Source: Pseudomonadota bacterium
Lineage (GTDB): Bacteria; Pseudomonadota; Gammaproteobacteria; Steroidobacterales; Steroidobacteraceae
Length of the DNA stretch: 64,000 nt
Direction of reading: 5' to 3'
NCBI GenBank assembly: GCA_018240525.1
Contig: JAFEFN010000007.1
Span: 248,001 to 312,000 of the forward strand
Shown piece by piece: positions 25,839 through 35,028 of this stretch. Every line of letters starts with the position of its first letter. The first letter of the stretch is position 1. The notes beneath the pieces were generated by a model, which worked only from the letters and a program-made list of their open reading frames with translations, searched no databases and had not been told where the DNA came from. The translations under genes were made by a program, and so were the position numbers.

Positions 25839-27625
25839 GCACCGACCTGCGGGTGCCGGATCTCGGCAGCTTCAGCAACGTTGACGTGGTCGATGTCCTC
25901 GTGAAGCCCGGCGATGCCGTCGAGCCGGACACCCCGCTGGTCACGCTCGAGACCGACAAGGCCTCGCTGGACGTGCCATCGACCGGTGCCGGCAGGATCA
26001 CCGAGGTGCTGGTCAAGCGTGGCGACAAGGTCTCCAAGGGCTCGGTGATCGCCCGCATGGAGGCCAGCGCCGCGGGTGCGCCCGCGCCGGCAGCCACCGC
26101 AGCACCGGCGCCCCCGGCCGCACCGGCGGCGCCGGTGAGCGCGCCGCCACCCCCGGGATCGGGCGATACCGTGCGCATGCCGACAGCCTCCGCCGTGCGC
26201 GGTGCCGCGAACGAGCCGGCCGGCCGCAGCACGCAGCTGCTGGTCCTCGGCTCCGGCCCCGGCGGCTACACCGCCGCGTTCCGCGCCGCGGATCTGGGCC
26301 TCAAGGTGACGCTCGTGGAGCGCGACGAGACCCTGGGCGGGGTGTGCCTCAACGTGGGCTGCATCCCTTCCAAGGCGCTGCTGCACGCGGCCAAGGTGAT
26401 CGAGGACGCGCAGGAGATGAGCGCGCGCGGCATATCCTTCGGGGTCCCGCAGATCGAGCTGCCGAAGCTGCGCGCCTGGAAGAACTCGGTGGTCGGAAAG
26501 CTCACCGGCGGGCTCAAGGTGCTGGCGCGGCAGCGGAAGGTCGAGGTCTTGCGCGGCAGCGGCCGCTTCATCGGCCCGAACGTCCTGGAGGTCACCGGCG
26601 CGGGCGGCCCGGAGCGCGTCCGCTTCGAACAGTGCATCATCGCCGCCGGATCCGAGGCGGTGCGCCTGCCCGGACTGCCCGATGACCCGCGCATCATCGA
26701 CTCGACCGGGGCGCTGGAGCTGCCGGAGGTCAAGGGCGGGCTCCTGGTCATCGGCGGCGGGATCATCGGGCTCGAGATGGCCTGCGTGTTCGATGCCCTG
26801 GGTGCGCGCGTGAGCGTGGTCGAGCTCACCCCGCAGCTCATGCCTGGCTGTGATCCGGACCTCGTGCGTCCGCTCGAGAAGCGCATCCGCGCGCGCTACG
26901 AGCAGATCCTGACCGGCACCCGGGTCACCGGCATCGAGGCGCAGCCGGGCGGTCTGAAGGTGAGCTTCGCGGGCGAGAAGGCGCCGGCCTCGCAGACCTT
27001 CGACCGCGTGCTGGTCGCGGTCGGACGCGTGCCGAACGGCAAGGCCCTCGGGGCGGAGCAGGCCGGGGTCACGGTGAGCGACCGCGGCTTCATCGGGACC
27101 GACAAGCAGATGCGCACCAACGTGCCGCACATCTTCGCCATCGGCGACATCGCAGGCGCCCCGCTGCTCGCGCACAAGGCCATGCACGAGGGCAAGGTCG
27201 CCGCGGAAGTGGCAGCCGGCCACAAGAGCGCCTTCGATGCACGCGTCATCCCCTCGGTGGCCTACACCGACCCGGAGATCGCCTGGGTCGGGCTCACCGA
27301 GACCGATGCGAAAGCCAGGAACATCCCCTTCAGGAAGGGCGCATTCCCCTGGGTGGCGAGCGGTCGCTCGCTCGCGCTCGGGCGCGAGGACGGTTTCACC
27401 AAGCTGCTGTTCGACCCGGACAGCCATCGCGTGCTGGGCGCCGGGATCGTCGGCACCAACGCCGGGGAGCTGATCAGCGAGGTGGCACTGGCCATCGAAA
27501 CCGGCTGCGATGCCGCCGACATCGGCCTGACCGTACATCCGCATCCGACACTGAGCGAGACGGTGGCCAACGCCGCCGATGCCTTCGAGGGCACGCTCAC
27601 CGACCTGTACATCCCCAGGAAGTGA
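25835..27625 (+). CDS. lpdA: dihydrolipoamide dehydrogenase (E3) with N-terminal lipoyl domain
   Basis: This 596-residue FAD enzyme reoxidises dihydrolipoamide. An N-terminal lipoyl domain (lysine in LETDKASLDVPS) and a 70-residue Ala/Pro linker precede the oxidoreductase. The FAD-binding VLGSGPGGYTAAFRAAD and redox disulfide GGVCLNVGCIPSKAL are intact. The NAD-binding motif is VIGGGIIGLE, and the C-terminal catalytic HPHPTLSE is present. The GTG start is coupled to aceF. Lipoylated E3 is known in some proteobacteria; here it complements an E2 with only one lipoyl domain. Confidence 0.96.
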   Translation: MSTDLRVPDLGSFSNVDVVDVLVKPGDAVEPDTPLVTLETDKASLDVPSTGAGRITEVLVKRGDKVSKGSVIARMEASAAGAPAPAATAAPAPPAAPAAPVSAPPPPGSGDTVRMPTASAVRGAANEPAGRSTQLLVLGSGPGGYTAAFRAADLGLKVTLVERDETLGGVCLNVGCIPSKALLHAAKVIEDAQEMSARGISFGVPQIELPKLRAWKNSVVGKLTGGLKVLARQRKVEVLRGSGRFIGPNVLEVTGAGGPERVRFEQCIIAAGSEAVRLPGLPDDPRIIDSTGALELPEVKGGLLVIGGGIIGLEMACVFDALGARVSVVELTPQLMPGCDPDLVRPLEKRIRARYEQILTGTRVTGIEAQPGGLKVSFAGEKAPASQTFDRVLVAVGRVPNGKALGAEQAGVTVSDRGFIGTDKQMRTNVPHIFAIGDIAGAPLLAHKAMHEGKVAAEVAAGHKSAFDARVIPSVAYTDPEIAWVGLTETDAKARNIPFRKGAFPWVASGRSLALGREDGFTKLLFDPDSHRVLGAGIVGTNAGELISEVALAIETGCDAADIGLTVHPHPTLSETVANAADAFEGTLTDLYIPRK

Positions 27626-27650
27626 ACGGCGCTCTCCGGCTGCGGCGCAG

Positions 27651-28079
27651 TCAAAGCCGCCGCAGCCGCTCCAGGTAGGCGAGCTCATCGGGCGCGCGGC
27701 CACTGCGCTGTGCTTCCCACAGCGCCTCCGCCAGCGGCTCGATCATGCGGTGTTCCGCCTCATGCGCACCGCCGGCGCGCGCTGCGAGCGCGCGGTGGAT
27801 CTGCGCGATGCCGGCCGGGCGGTCGGTGCCGACCTGCTCGCGGATGGCCAGGTGCAGGCCCATGTGCAGGAAGGGGTTCGCGCGGCCTCCCTCGGGCGTG
27901 AATTCCGCCTGCAGCGGGTCGCCCGACTCGAGCCACGCGATGTACTCCGGATGCTCGGCAATCACCGCGGCCAGCTGGCGCTCGAGGGGCTCGAGCGGCT
28001 CCTGCGCGCCGAACTTGCGCCAGGCCTCGAGGTAGCGGCGGCGCATCTGCTCGCGGCCCTCGCCTGCGAAGAAGGCCAT
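27651..28079 (-). CDS. DUF1841 family protein
   Basis: This 142-residue protein matches DUF1841: it opens FFAGEGREQMRRRYLEAWRKF and carries the conserved block NPFLHMGLHLAIREQ. No catalytic motif or membrane segment is evident, and the family has no established function. The ATG lies 20 bases past the nth stop codon on the same strand, so it is probably co-transcribed with nth. It is convergent with lpdA at 25 bases. Confidence 0.85.
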   Translation of the reverse strand: MAFFAGEGREQMRRRYLEAWRKFGAQEPLEPLERQLAAVIAEHPEYIAWLESGDPLQAEFTPEGGRANPFLHMGLHLAIREQVGTDRPAGIAQIHRALAARAGGAHEAEHRMIEPLAEALWEAQRSGRAPDELAYLERLRRL

Positions 28080-28099
28080 CTAGTGCTCCGCGCGCCGCT

Positions 28100-28801
28100 T
28101 CATGCGCGGCGCCGCGTGGCCTTGCGCACCAGTGCGCCGACTCGGCCGGCCTTCTTGGCGGCAGGCTTCGGCTTGGTCTTCTGCTTGTATTCGCACAGGT
28201 CGCGGATCAGGCAGGTGGGGCAGGCGGGACTACGCGCCGTGCATACGTAGCGGCCGTGCAGCAGCAGCCAGTGGTGCGCATCCTTGCGGTACTGCGGCGG
28301 CGTGCCGCGGACCAGCGCGTCCTCGACCTCGCGCGGGTTCTTGCCCGGGGCGAGTCCGGTGCGGTTGGCGACCCGGAAGATGTGGGTATCGACCGCGATC
28401 TCGACTTCGCCGAACACCATGTTGAGGATGATGCTCGCGGTCTTGCGGCCGACACCGGGCAGGGCCTCGAGCGCCTCGCGTTGTCCGGGGACCTCACCGC
28501 CGTGCAGGTCGATCAGCTGCTGGCACAGGGCAATCAGGTTCTTCGCCTTGGTGTTGTAAAGCCCGACGGTGCGGATGTACTCCTTCACCCCCTCGGCGCC
28601 CAGGGCCGCGATCGCCTGCGGCGTGTTGGCCACGGGAAACAGCACCCGCGTGGCCGCATTCACGCTCTTGTCCGTGGTGTGGGCCGAGAGCATCACCGCG
28701 ACCAAGAGCTCGAACGGCGAGTCATGCAGCAGCTCGGTGGTGGGGGCCGGATTGGCCGCCTGCAGGCGGCGGAAGAGGGCGTTGCGGGTGGCAGAGTGCA
28801 C
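28100..28801 (-). CDS. nth: endonuclease III (DNA glycosylase/AP lyase)
   Basis: This 233-residue base-excision repair enzyme removes oxidised pyrimidines. The helix-hairpin-helix is in LEALPGVGRKTASIILN with the catalytic lysine. The catalytic aspartate is in VDTHIFRVANR. The C-terminal [4Fe-4S] ligands are in CTARSPACPTCLIRDLC (C-x6-C-x2-C-x5-C). A basic 28-residue tail after the cluster is longer than in E. coli Nth. The start is GTG 28801. It lies downstream of the MDR oxidoreductase gene, 16 bases from its stop. Confidence 0.96.
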   Translation of the reverse strand: MHSATRNALFRRLQAANPAPTTELLHDSPFELLVAVMLSAHTTDKSVNAATRVLFPVANTPQAIAALGAEGVKEYIRTVGLYNTKAKNLIALCQQLIDLHGGEVPGQREALEALPGVGRKTASIILNMVFGEVEIAVDTHIFRVANRTGLAPGKNPREVEDALVRGTPPQYRKDAHHWLLLHGRYVCTARSPACPTCLIRDLCEYKQKTKPKPAAKKAGRVGALVRKATRRRA

Positions 28802-28817
28802 GACGGACCAGTGGGTA

Positions 28818-29843
28818 TCAGCGGATGTTGAGCACGATCTTGCCCGGCACGTGCCCGGCCTCCAGGCGCTGTTGCGCCTGCGCGGCCTGGGCGAGCGGGA
28901 ACTCCGCCCCGATGGGCACCTGCAGGTGCGACTCCTCGATCGCCTGGTTCAGGCGCGCGAACTCCTGGGCGCCGGGCTCGGCGTCGTAGGCGATGAGCGT
29001 GACGCCCTCGCGGGGCTTGGGGACCGGATGCACCCCGTGCGGATAGGCCGCGGCCCCGCCCGGGCGCACGGCGGCCATGAGCTGGGCCTGCACCGCCTCA
29101 CCGCCGGCCAGTACCAGCAGGGCATCGGCGCCGCCGGGGGCGAAGGCGTGCGCGGCAGCGACCAGGTCGCCATGGCGCCCGTCGACCACCGTATCCGCAC
29201 CGAGTGACTTCACGAGGCCGATCTCGTCCTCGCTCGAGACGGTGGCGAGAATGTGCGCGCCCCGCAGCCTGGCGAACTGCACCGCAAGAGTGCCGACCCC
29301 GCCGGCTGCCCCGTGGATGATGACCGTCTGGCCCTTCTTCAGGTGCAGCGCGTCGTCGATGCCCTGGATCGCCGTCAGCGCGGTCGTGGCGATCGCGCCC
29401 GCCTGCTTCAGCGTCAGGCCCGGCGGCACCGGTCCGACGCGTGACGCGGGCACGGCCACGTACTCGGCGTAGAAGCCCCCCTGGGAATTGTCCCAGCTGT
29501 ACGAGTACACCTTGTCGCCGACTTTGAAGTCATGGACGTCCTTGCCGACCGCGGCGACCAAGCCCGCGCCGTCCGTGCCCAGGACGAGCGGAAAACGGTT
29601 GTGCTTGATCATGTCCGGGTGCTCGCGCAGCGACACGTCCCAGCTGGCCACGCCGGCGGCCTGCACCGCGATCAGGACTTCATCGGCGGCGGGGGTGGGG
29701 ACGGGCAGCGCGCGCACGACGATCGCCGTGGCATCGCCGGCGTGGTCGATGGCGGCGGCCTGCATGGCGGCCGGCAGGGGTGCGGCGCCCAGCAGGCGGC
29801 CGAGTGTGAGAGCGAGCAGCGCGAACCCCGTGCCTTTGACCAT
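28818..29843 (-). CDS. zinc-free MDR oxidoreductase (quinone reductase type) with signal-like N-terminus
   Basis: This is a medium-chain dehydrogenase/reductase of the quinone-oxidoreductase branch. A GroES-like N-terminal domain (VLGTDGAGLVAAVG) is followed by a Rossmann fold with VIIHGAAGGVGTLAVQFA. It ends with the typical HVPGKIVLNI. The catalytic-zinc cysteines of alcohol dehydrogenases are absent. The best ribosome binding site (AGGGGGG) precedes ATG 29843, giving a 341-residue form with a hydrophobic leader (FALLALTLGRLLGAAPLPAA). An internal ATG at 29765, the usual start of the family, has no Shine-Dalgarno. Export would be odd for an NADPH enzyme, so the start needs evidence. Confidence 0.85.
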   Translation of the reverse strand: MVKGTGFALLALTLGRLLGAAPLPAAMQAAAIDHAGDATAIVVRALPVPTPAADEVLIAVQAAGVASWDVSLREHPDMIKHNRFPLVLGTDGAGLVAAVGKDVHDFKVGDKVYSYSWDNSQGGFYAEYVAVPASRVGPVPPGLTLKQAGAIATTALTAIQGIDDALHLKKGQTVIIHGAAGGVGTLAVQFARLRGAHILATVSSEDEIGLVKSLGADTVVDGRHGDLVAAAHAFAPGGADALLVLAGGEAVQAQLMAAVRPGGAAAYPHGVHPVPKPREGVTLIAYDAEPGAQEFARLNQAIEESHLQVPIGAEFPLAQAAQAQQRLEAGHVPGKIVLNIR

Positions 29844-29986
29844 GATCGTCCCCCCTGTGCGGTGCGGCCCATTGCCGAGAGGCGGTCATTTTGCATCAGC
29901 CGCGGGCGGGCCGTCGGGGCGGCGGTGGGGCGCTCGTGAGCGGGTCCCCCCTGCGGCCGGCGCCCGCCCGCGGCCGTTCCCGGCAA

Positions 29987-30529
29987 CTACCCGGTCGTGT
30001 CGTCGTGCTTGCGGGCCCGGATCAGTGCGGCGCGCTGCTCGGCGCGGCCGGCCAGGCGTGCAGTGTGGGCGGCATGGCGCGCGCGATTTTCGGGGGCGCT
30101 GGGCGCCGGCGCCGCCTGCGCAAGGCCCGCCCGCGGCACCATCGTGATGCAGTCCACCGGGCAGGGGGCCACGCACAGCTCGCAGCCGGTGCACAGCGCG
30201 AGCAGCACGGTGTGCATCTGCTTCTGTGCGCCCAGGATGGCGTCGACCGGGCAGGGTGGGAGGCACTTGGCGCACCCGATGCAGGCAGCTTCGTCGATCT
30301 GGGCGACCAGGGGCGGCCCCTCGCAGCCGTTGGCCGGGTTGAGCGGCCGCGCGGCCTGGCCGGTGAGGCGGGCGAGCGCGCCGATGGCCTCGGCGCCGCC
30401 CGGCGGACACTGGTTGATCGCGGCCTTCCCGTCCGCAATCGCCTGTGCGTACGGGCGGCATCCCTGATAGCCGCAGCGCGTGCACTGGGTCTGTGGCAGC
30501 AGCGCGTCGATCTGGTCCACGGCGGCCAT
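29987..30529 (-). CDS. RnfB-like soluble ferredoxin (orphan)
   Basis: This 180-residue protein has an N-terminal Fe-S domain ([17 protein letters not shown]) and two [4Fe-4S] ferredoxin motifs ([16 protein letters not shown] and [16 protein letters not shown]), as in RnfB/RsxB. The hydrophobic N-terminal anchor of RnfB is missing and no rnfA, C, D, G or E gene lies nearby, so it probably works as a soluble electron carrier. ATG 30529 starts directly at the conserved region, 14 bases past the metG stop. A charged 50-residue C-terminal tail follows the clusters. Confidence 0.88.
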   Translation of the reverse strand: MAAVDQIDALLPQTQCTRCGYQGCRPYAQAIADGKAAINQCPPGGAEAIGALARLTGQAARPLNPANGCEGPPLVAQIDEAACIGCAKCLPPCPVDAILGAQKQMHTVLLALCTGCELCVAPCPVDCITMVPRAGLAQAAPAPSAPENRARHAAHTARLAGRAEQRAALIRARKHDDTTG

Positions 30530-30542
30530 GAGGCACCCGGTG

Positions 30543-32621
30543 CTAGCTGATCCGCATCCCCGGCACGGCACCGGAGTCCGGCGACAGCAGGTACAGCCCC
30601 GGGGACTCGTTGCTGGCCGCCAGCACCATGCCTTCGGAGGTGCCGAACTTCATCTTGCGCGGGGCGAGGTTGGCGACCACGACCGTCAGGCGGCCCTTGA
30701 GCTTCTCCGGGTCGTAGGCGGCCTTGATGCCCGCGAAGACCGTGCGCTGCCCGCTGCCGAGGTCGACGGTGAGCTTCAGCAGCTTGTCCGAGCCGTCCAC
30801 GAAGGCCGCCTCGACGATGCGCGCCACGCGCAGATCGATGCGCCTGAACTCCTCGATCGAGATCGTGCCGGGCAGGTCCGCGACGGCCGGCGCTGCCTTG
30901 GCAGCTGCCGTGCCGGCAGGCTTCACCGCCGCCGCCGGGGCAGCCACGCTCGCGAACAGCGCGTCGAGCTGTTTCGGGTCCACGCGCTGCATCAGGTGCC
31001 GGTAGGAGCCGATGCCCTGGGGCAGCACGGCGGCGTCAGCCCACATGAATGACGAGTCCAGGCCGAACAGTTCCCTGGCGGCGCGCGCGCTGAGCTCCGG
31101 CAGCACCGGCGCGAGCAGCACCGCGAGCACCTTGAACCCGTACAGGGCGCGCGAGCACACTTCCTGCAGTTCCTGCGCCCGCGCCGGATCCTTGGCGAGC
31201 ACCCACGGCTGGCGGGCATCGAAGGCCTGGTTGATGCGGTCCGCATAGGCCATGAGCTCGCGGATCGCCCGGCCGTACTCGCGCGCCTCGTAGTGCGCCT
31301 GCACGGTGCTGCTCAGCGCCGCCGCCTCCGCCTGCACCGAGGAGGCATCCGCGGCGAAGCGCGTCTTGCCTGCGAACTGGCGGGTGAGGAAGGCGCTGGC
31401 GCGGCTGGCGATGTTCACGAACTTGCCGACCAGGTCGCTGTTGACGCGCAGCGTGAAGTCCTCGGGGTTGAAGTCCATGTCCTCGACGCTGCCGTTGAGC
31501 TTGGCGGCGATGTAGTAGCGCAGCCACTCGGGGTTCATGCCCACCTCGAGGTAGCGCAGCGGGCTCAGGCCCGTGCCGCGGGACTTGGACATCTTCTCCC
31601 CGGACAGGTTGATGAAGCCGTGCACGTAGACGTGGTCGGGCACCTTGAACGGGGGGCCGGCGAACTTCAGCATCGCCGGCCAGAACAGGGTGTGGAAGTA
31701 GATGATGTCCTTGCCGATGATGTGGATCTGCTCGGTGTCGGGGGCGCCGAGGAACTCCTCGAAGGAGCGCAGCTCGCCCTTGGCGCGCGGCTTGCCGGAC
31801 TCGAAGTAGTTCTTGAGCGCGGCCAGGTAGCCGATCGGGGCGTCCAGCCAGACGTAGAAGTACTTGCCGGGCGCATCCGGGATGGGGATGCCGAAGTAGG
31901 GCGCATCGCGCGAGATGTCCCAGTCGGCGAGCGCCTTGTCGCCGCTGCCCGAGAGCCACTCGCGCGCCTTGTTGATGACCTGCGGCTGCAGGCGACCCGG
32001 GGCATCCAGCCACTGCTCGAGGAAGGCGACGCAGCGCGGATCGGAGAGCCTGAAGAAGAAGTGGTCGGACGAGCGCAGCTCGGGCTTCGCGCCCGAGAGG
32101 GTCGAGTAGGGATTGATCAGGTCGGTCGGGACGTAGACGCTGCTGCACACCTCGCAGGCATCCCCGTACTGGTCCTTGGAGTGGCACACCGGGCACTCGC
32201 CCTTGATGTAGCGGTCCGCGAGGAACATGCCCTTCACCGGGTCGAAGAACTGCTCGACCGACTTCACGTAGATCAGGCCTGCGGCCTTGAGGCGCGCGTA
32301 CACCTCCTGCGACAGCTCGGTGTTCTCGGGCGAGTCGGTCGTGTACCAGTGGTCGAAGCTCAGGTGGAATCCCGACAGGTACTGGGCGCGGCCGGCGCCG
32401 ATGCGCCCCACCAGCTGCTGCGGGGTGATGCCCTCGGCCTCGGCCTTGAGCATGATCGGCGCGCCGTGTGCATCGTCGGCGCCGACAAAGTGCACCTGGT
32501 GGCCCTGCATGCGCTGGAAGCGTGCCCAGATGTCGGCCTGGATGTACTCCATGATGTGGCCGATGTGGAACGGGCCGTTGGCGTACGGCAGCGCGGTGGT
32601 CAGGAAGATCTTGCGGGTCAT
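30543..32621 (-). CDS. metG: methionyl-tRNA synthetase
   Basis: This 692-residue class I synthetase has the HIGH motif in [11 protein letters not shown], the KMSKS loop in [11 protein letters not shown], a zinc knuckle ([17 protein letters not shown]) and a C-terminal EMAP/Arc1-type tRNA-binding domain ([16 protein letters not shown] to the end) that supports dimerisation. Length is close to E. coli MetG (677). An Ala-rich linker (about residues 565-590) joins the two parts. Confidence 0.97.
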   Translation of the reverse strand: MTRKIFLTTALPYANGPFHIGHIMEYIQADIWARFQRMQGHQVHFVGADDAHGAPIMLKAEAEGITPQQLVGRIGAGRAQYLSGFHLSFDHWYTTDSPENTELSQEVYARLKAAGLIYVKSVEQFFDPVKGMFLADRYIKGECPVCHSKDQYGDACEVCSSVYVPTDLINPYSTLSGAKPELRSSDHFFFRLSDPRCVAFLEQWLDAPGRLQPQVINKAREWLSGSGDKALADWDISRDAPYFGIPIPDAPGKYFYVWLDAPIGYLAALKNYFESGKPRAKGELRSFEEFLGAPDTEQIHIIGKDIIYFHTLFWPAMLKFAGPPFKVPDHVYVHGFINLSGEKMSKSRGTGLSPLRYLEVGMNPEWLRYYIAAKLNGSVEDMDFNPEDFTLRVNSDLVGKFVNIASRASAFLTRQFAGKTRFAADASSVQAEAAALSSTVQAHYEAREYGRAIRELMAYADRINQAFDARQPWVLAKDPARAQELQEVCSRALYGFKVLAVLLAPVLPELSARAARELFGLDSSFMWADAAVLPQGIGSYRHLMQRVDPKQLDALFASVAAPAAAVKPAGTAAAKAAPAVADLPGTISIEEFRRIDLRVARIVEAAFVDGSDKLLKLTVDLGSGQRTVFAGIKAAYDPEKLKGRLTVVVANLAPRKMKFGTSEGMVLAASNESPGLYLLSPDSGAVPGMRIS

Positions 32622-32661
32622 CCGCCGTAGTTTACACGGCCCGGGCCCCGCGGCCGGCGGC

Positions 32662-33723
32662 TCAACCCTGCTCGCGCACCTCTTCGAAGCGGGCCTTGTT
32701 GATGGCCTTCTTGAAGGCCTCCTTGCCGGTGATCTGGCGCGAGTCGAGCAGCTGCTGGATGGCGCTGTCCATGGTGCGCATGCCGAACTGGCCGCCCGAC
32801 TGCATCGTGTTCTCCAGCTGGTCGAGCTTGCCCTGGCGGATCAGGTTGGAGGCGGCCGGCGTGTTCACCAGGATCTCGAGCGCCGCGATGCGGCCGCCCT
32901 TGTCGGCCCGCTGCAGCAGCTGCTGCGAGACCACCCCGCGCAGCGAGGTCGAGAGCATGGTGCGCACGTGCGACTGCTTGTCGGAGGGGAAGGCGTTGAC
33001 CATGCGGTCGACCGTGGCGGCCGCGCCGTTGGTGTGCAGCGTGCCCATGACCAGGATGCCCATCTCGGCCGCGGTCACCGCGATGCTCATGGTCTCCAGA
33101 TCGCGCAGCTCGCCGACCAGGATGACGTCCGGGTCCTCGCGCAGGGCCGAGTGCAAGGCCGCGGCGAAGCTCGGCGCGTGCACGCCGATCTCGCGCTGGC
33201 TGATGAGGCAGCTCTTGCGCTCGTGCACGAACTCGATGGGGTCCTCGATGGTGAGGATGTGCCCCTTCACCCGGCGGTTGATGTCGTCGATCATCGCCGC
33301 GAGCGTGGTGGACTTGCCCGAGCCGGTCTTGCCGGTCACGAGGATGAGTCCGCTGTTGGCGCGCGAGAGCTGCCGCACCGCCTCCGGCAGCTTCAGCTCG
33401 TCCATGGTGAGCGCCTTGCTCGGGATGGCGCGGAACACCGCGCCCATGCCATTCACCTGGCGCATCACGTTCACGCGGAAGCGGCCGCGCTCGGGCAGGC
33501 TGTAGGCGAAGTCGGCGCCGTCCTTGGCCTCGAAGCGGTCCAGGGCGGGCTTGGGCATGATCTCGTACAGCGCCTGCTTCACCGCCTCGGCCGCCAGGCG
33601 CTCCTGGCGCAGCGGCGAGATGTCCCCGTACAGGCGGATGCGCGGCGGGTCCCCGGCGATGAAGTGCAGGTCCGAGCCGCGCTTGTCCAGGATCTCGTTC
33701 AGGTAGGAGTCGATCTGTGCCAT
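32662..33723 (-). CDS. PilT-type type IV pilus retraction ATPase
   Basis: This 353-residue hexameric secretion-type ATPase has the PilT layout: an N-terminal PAS-like domain ([20 protein letters not shown]), Walker [10 protein letters not shown], Asp box [12 protein letters not shown], Walker B with catalytic Glu ([12 protein letters not shown]) and His box GTLHTNGA. A variant of PilT's AIRNLIR retraction motif is seen as [10 protein letters not shown], which makes it the more PilT-like of the pair. It lies 10 bases downstream of the second ATPase gene. The pilus structural genes are not in the window. Confidence 0.9.
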   Translation of the reverse strand: MAQIDSYLNEILDKRGSDLHFIAGDPPRIRLYGDISPLRQERLAAEAVKQALYEIMPKPALDRFEAKDGADFAYSLPERGRFRVNVMRQVNGMGAVFRAIPSKALTMDELKLPEAVRQLSRANSGLILVTGKTGSGKSTTLAAMIDDINRRVKGHILTIEDPIEFVHERKSCLISQREIGVHAPSFAAALHSALREDPDVILVGELRDLETMSIAVTAAEMGILVMGTLHTNGAAATVDRMVNAFPSDKQSHVRTMLSTSLRGVVSQQLLQRADKGGRIAALEILVNTPAASNLIRQGKLDQLENTMQSGGQFGMRTMDSAIQQLLDSRQITGKEAFKKAINKARFEEVREQG

Positions 33724-33733
33724 GGCGGTTGCG

Positions 33734-34876
33734 TCAGCCGGTCACGGCCTTGTTGGTGGCGGTCGAGGCGGCCGCCGCCGGCTGGCTGCCGGTGATGTCC
33801 AGTTTCGGCAGCATGCTGGTGTCGGTGACGAAGCGCTGGAAGGGGCGCTTCTCGCTCGCATACCCATAGGCATCGTCCGGGTCGACCTGGCGCGCGTTGA
33901 TGGCCGCCAGCAGCGCCTGGTCCATCAGCTGCATCCCCAGGTCGCGGCCCATCTGCAGCTGCGTGGGGATCTGGTGGGTCTGCTCGCTCTGGATGAGCTT
34001 GGCGATGGCCTTGGTCATGATGAGCGTTTCGCAGACCGCCTTGCGGCCGTGGCCGTCGGCGGTCTTGACCAGCACCTGGGTGACCACGGCCAGCAGGCTC
34101 GCGGCGAGGAAGCTCTTGGTCTGCTCGCGCTCCTGCACCGGCAGGGCATCGATGACGCGGTCGATAGTCTTCACCGCGCTCGTGGTGTGCAGCGTGCCGA
34201 GCACCAGGTGCCCGGTCTCGGCGGCGGTCATGGCCATCGAGATGGTCTCGGCATCGCGCAGCTCGCCGACCAGGATGACGTCCGGGTCCTCGCGCATCGC
34301 CGCGCGCACGCCCTCGGCGAAGCTCGGGATGTGCGTGCCGAGCTCGCGCTGGATCACCTGGCTATTCTTGCTCGGGTGCACGAACTCGATGGGGTCCTCG
34401 AGGCTGATGATGTTCAGCCGCCGCGTCTGGTTCAGATGGTCGATCATCGCTGCCAGCGTGGTCGACTTGCCCGTGCCGGTCGAGCCGGTCACCAGCACCA
34501 TGCCCTGGTGGAAGTCGCACAGCTTGGTGACGACCGGCGGCAGGGCGAGCTTCTCGAGCGTGGGTACGGTGGCCGGGATGGTGCGGAAGGTCGCGCCGAT
34601 GCCGGTCTCCTTGCGGAAGACGTTCACGCGAAAGCGCCCGCCCTCGGCCGAGACATAGGAGAAGTCCAGGTCATTGCCGCGGCCGAGGATCTCCGACTGC
34701 GAGCGGGTGAGGATCTCGGCGATGTAGCTCTCCAGTTCCGAGGCCCGCAGGTCGCGGAACTTGATGGGCAGCAGGTCGCCGTGCACCCGCAGCATGGGGG
34801 GGACCCCCACGGCCAGGTGCACGTCCGAACAACCCTGCTGGGTGCCGAGCTTCAGGAAGGCGTCGATACGCGCCAA
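33734..34876 (-). CDS. PilT/PilU-family type IV pilus ATPase
   Basis: This 380-residue paralogue of the next gene has Walker A GSTGTGKST, Asp box [12 protein letters not shown], Walker [13 protein letters not shown] and His box GTLHTTSA. The AIRNLIR motif is replaced by AIAKLIQS, and the C-terminus extends by about 40 residues (Ala/Thr-rich), as in PilU, an accessory retraction ATPase. The start is TTG at 34876 with AAGGGG seven bases upstream. Two ATPases in tandem resemble the pilT-pilU pair of Pseudomonas, though here the order and the upstream kinase differ. Confidence 0.88.
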   Translation of the reverse strand: MARIDAFLKLGTQQGCSDVHLAVGVPPMLRVHGDLLPIKFRDLRASELESYIAEILTRSQSEILGRGNDLDFSYVSAEGGRFRVNVFRKETGIGATFRTIPATVPTLEKLALPPVVTKLCDFHQGMVLVTGSTGTGKSTTLAAMIDHLNQTRRLNIISLEDPIEFVHPSKNSQVIQRELGTHIPSFAEGVRAAMREDPDVILVGELRDAETISMAMTAAETGHLVLGTLHTTSAVKTIDRVIDALPVQEREQTKSFLAASLLAVVTQVLVKTADGHGRKAVCETLIMTKAIAKLIQSEQTHQIPTQLQMGRDLGMQLMDQALLAAINARQVDPDDAYGYASEKRPFQRFVTDTSMLPKLDITGSQPAAAASTATNKAVTG

Positions 34877-35028
34877 GTCACTGCCCCTTAAGGACTTTTC
34901 ACCCGCCGATTTTTAGCCCGAGCCGGGCTTGCCGATCAACAACTTGTGCGCGGAAATTTGACGTAACGCACGAAGTTTCGCAAGGCAGGCCGCCCTGGGG
35001 GGCCTCAGGGTCGGAAACCGGGCGAGGG

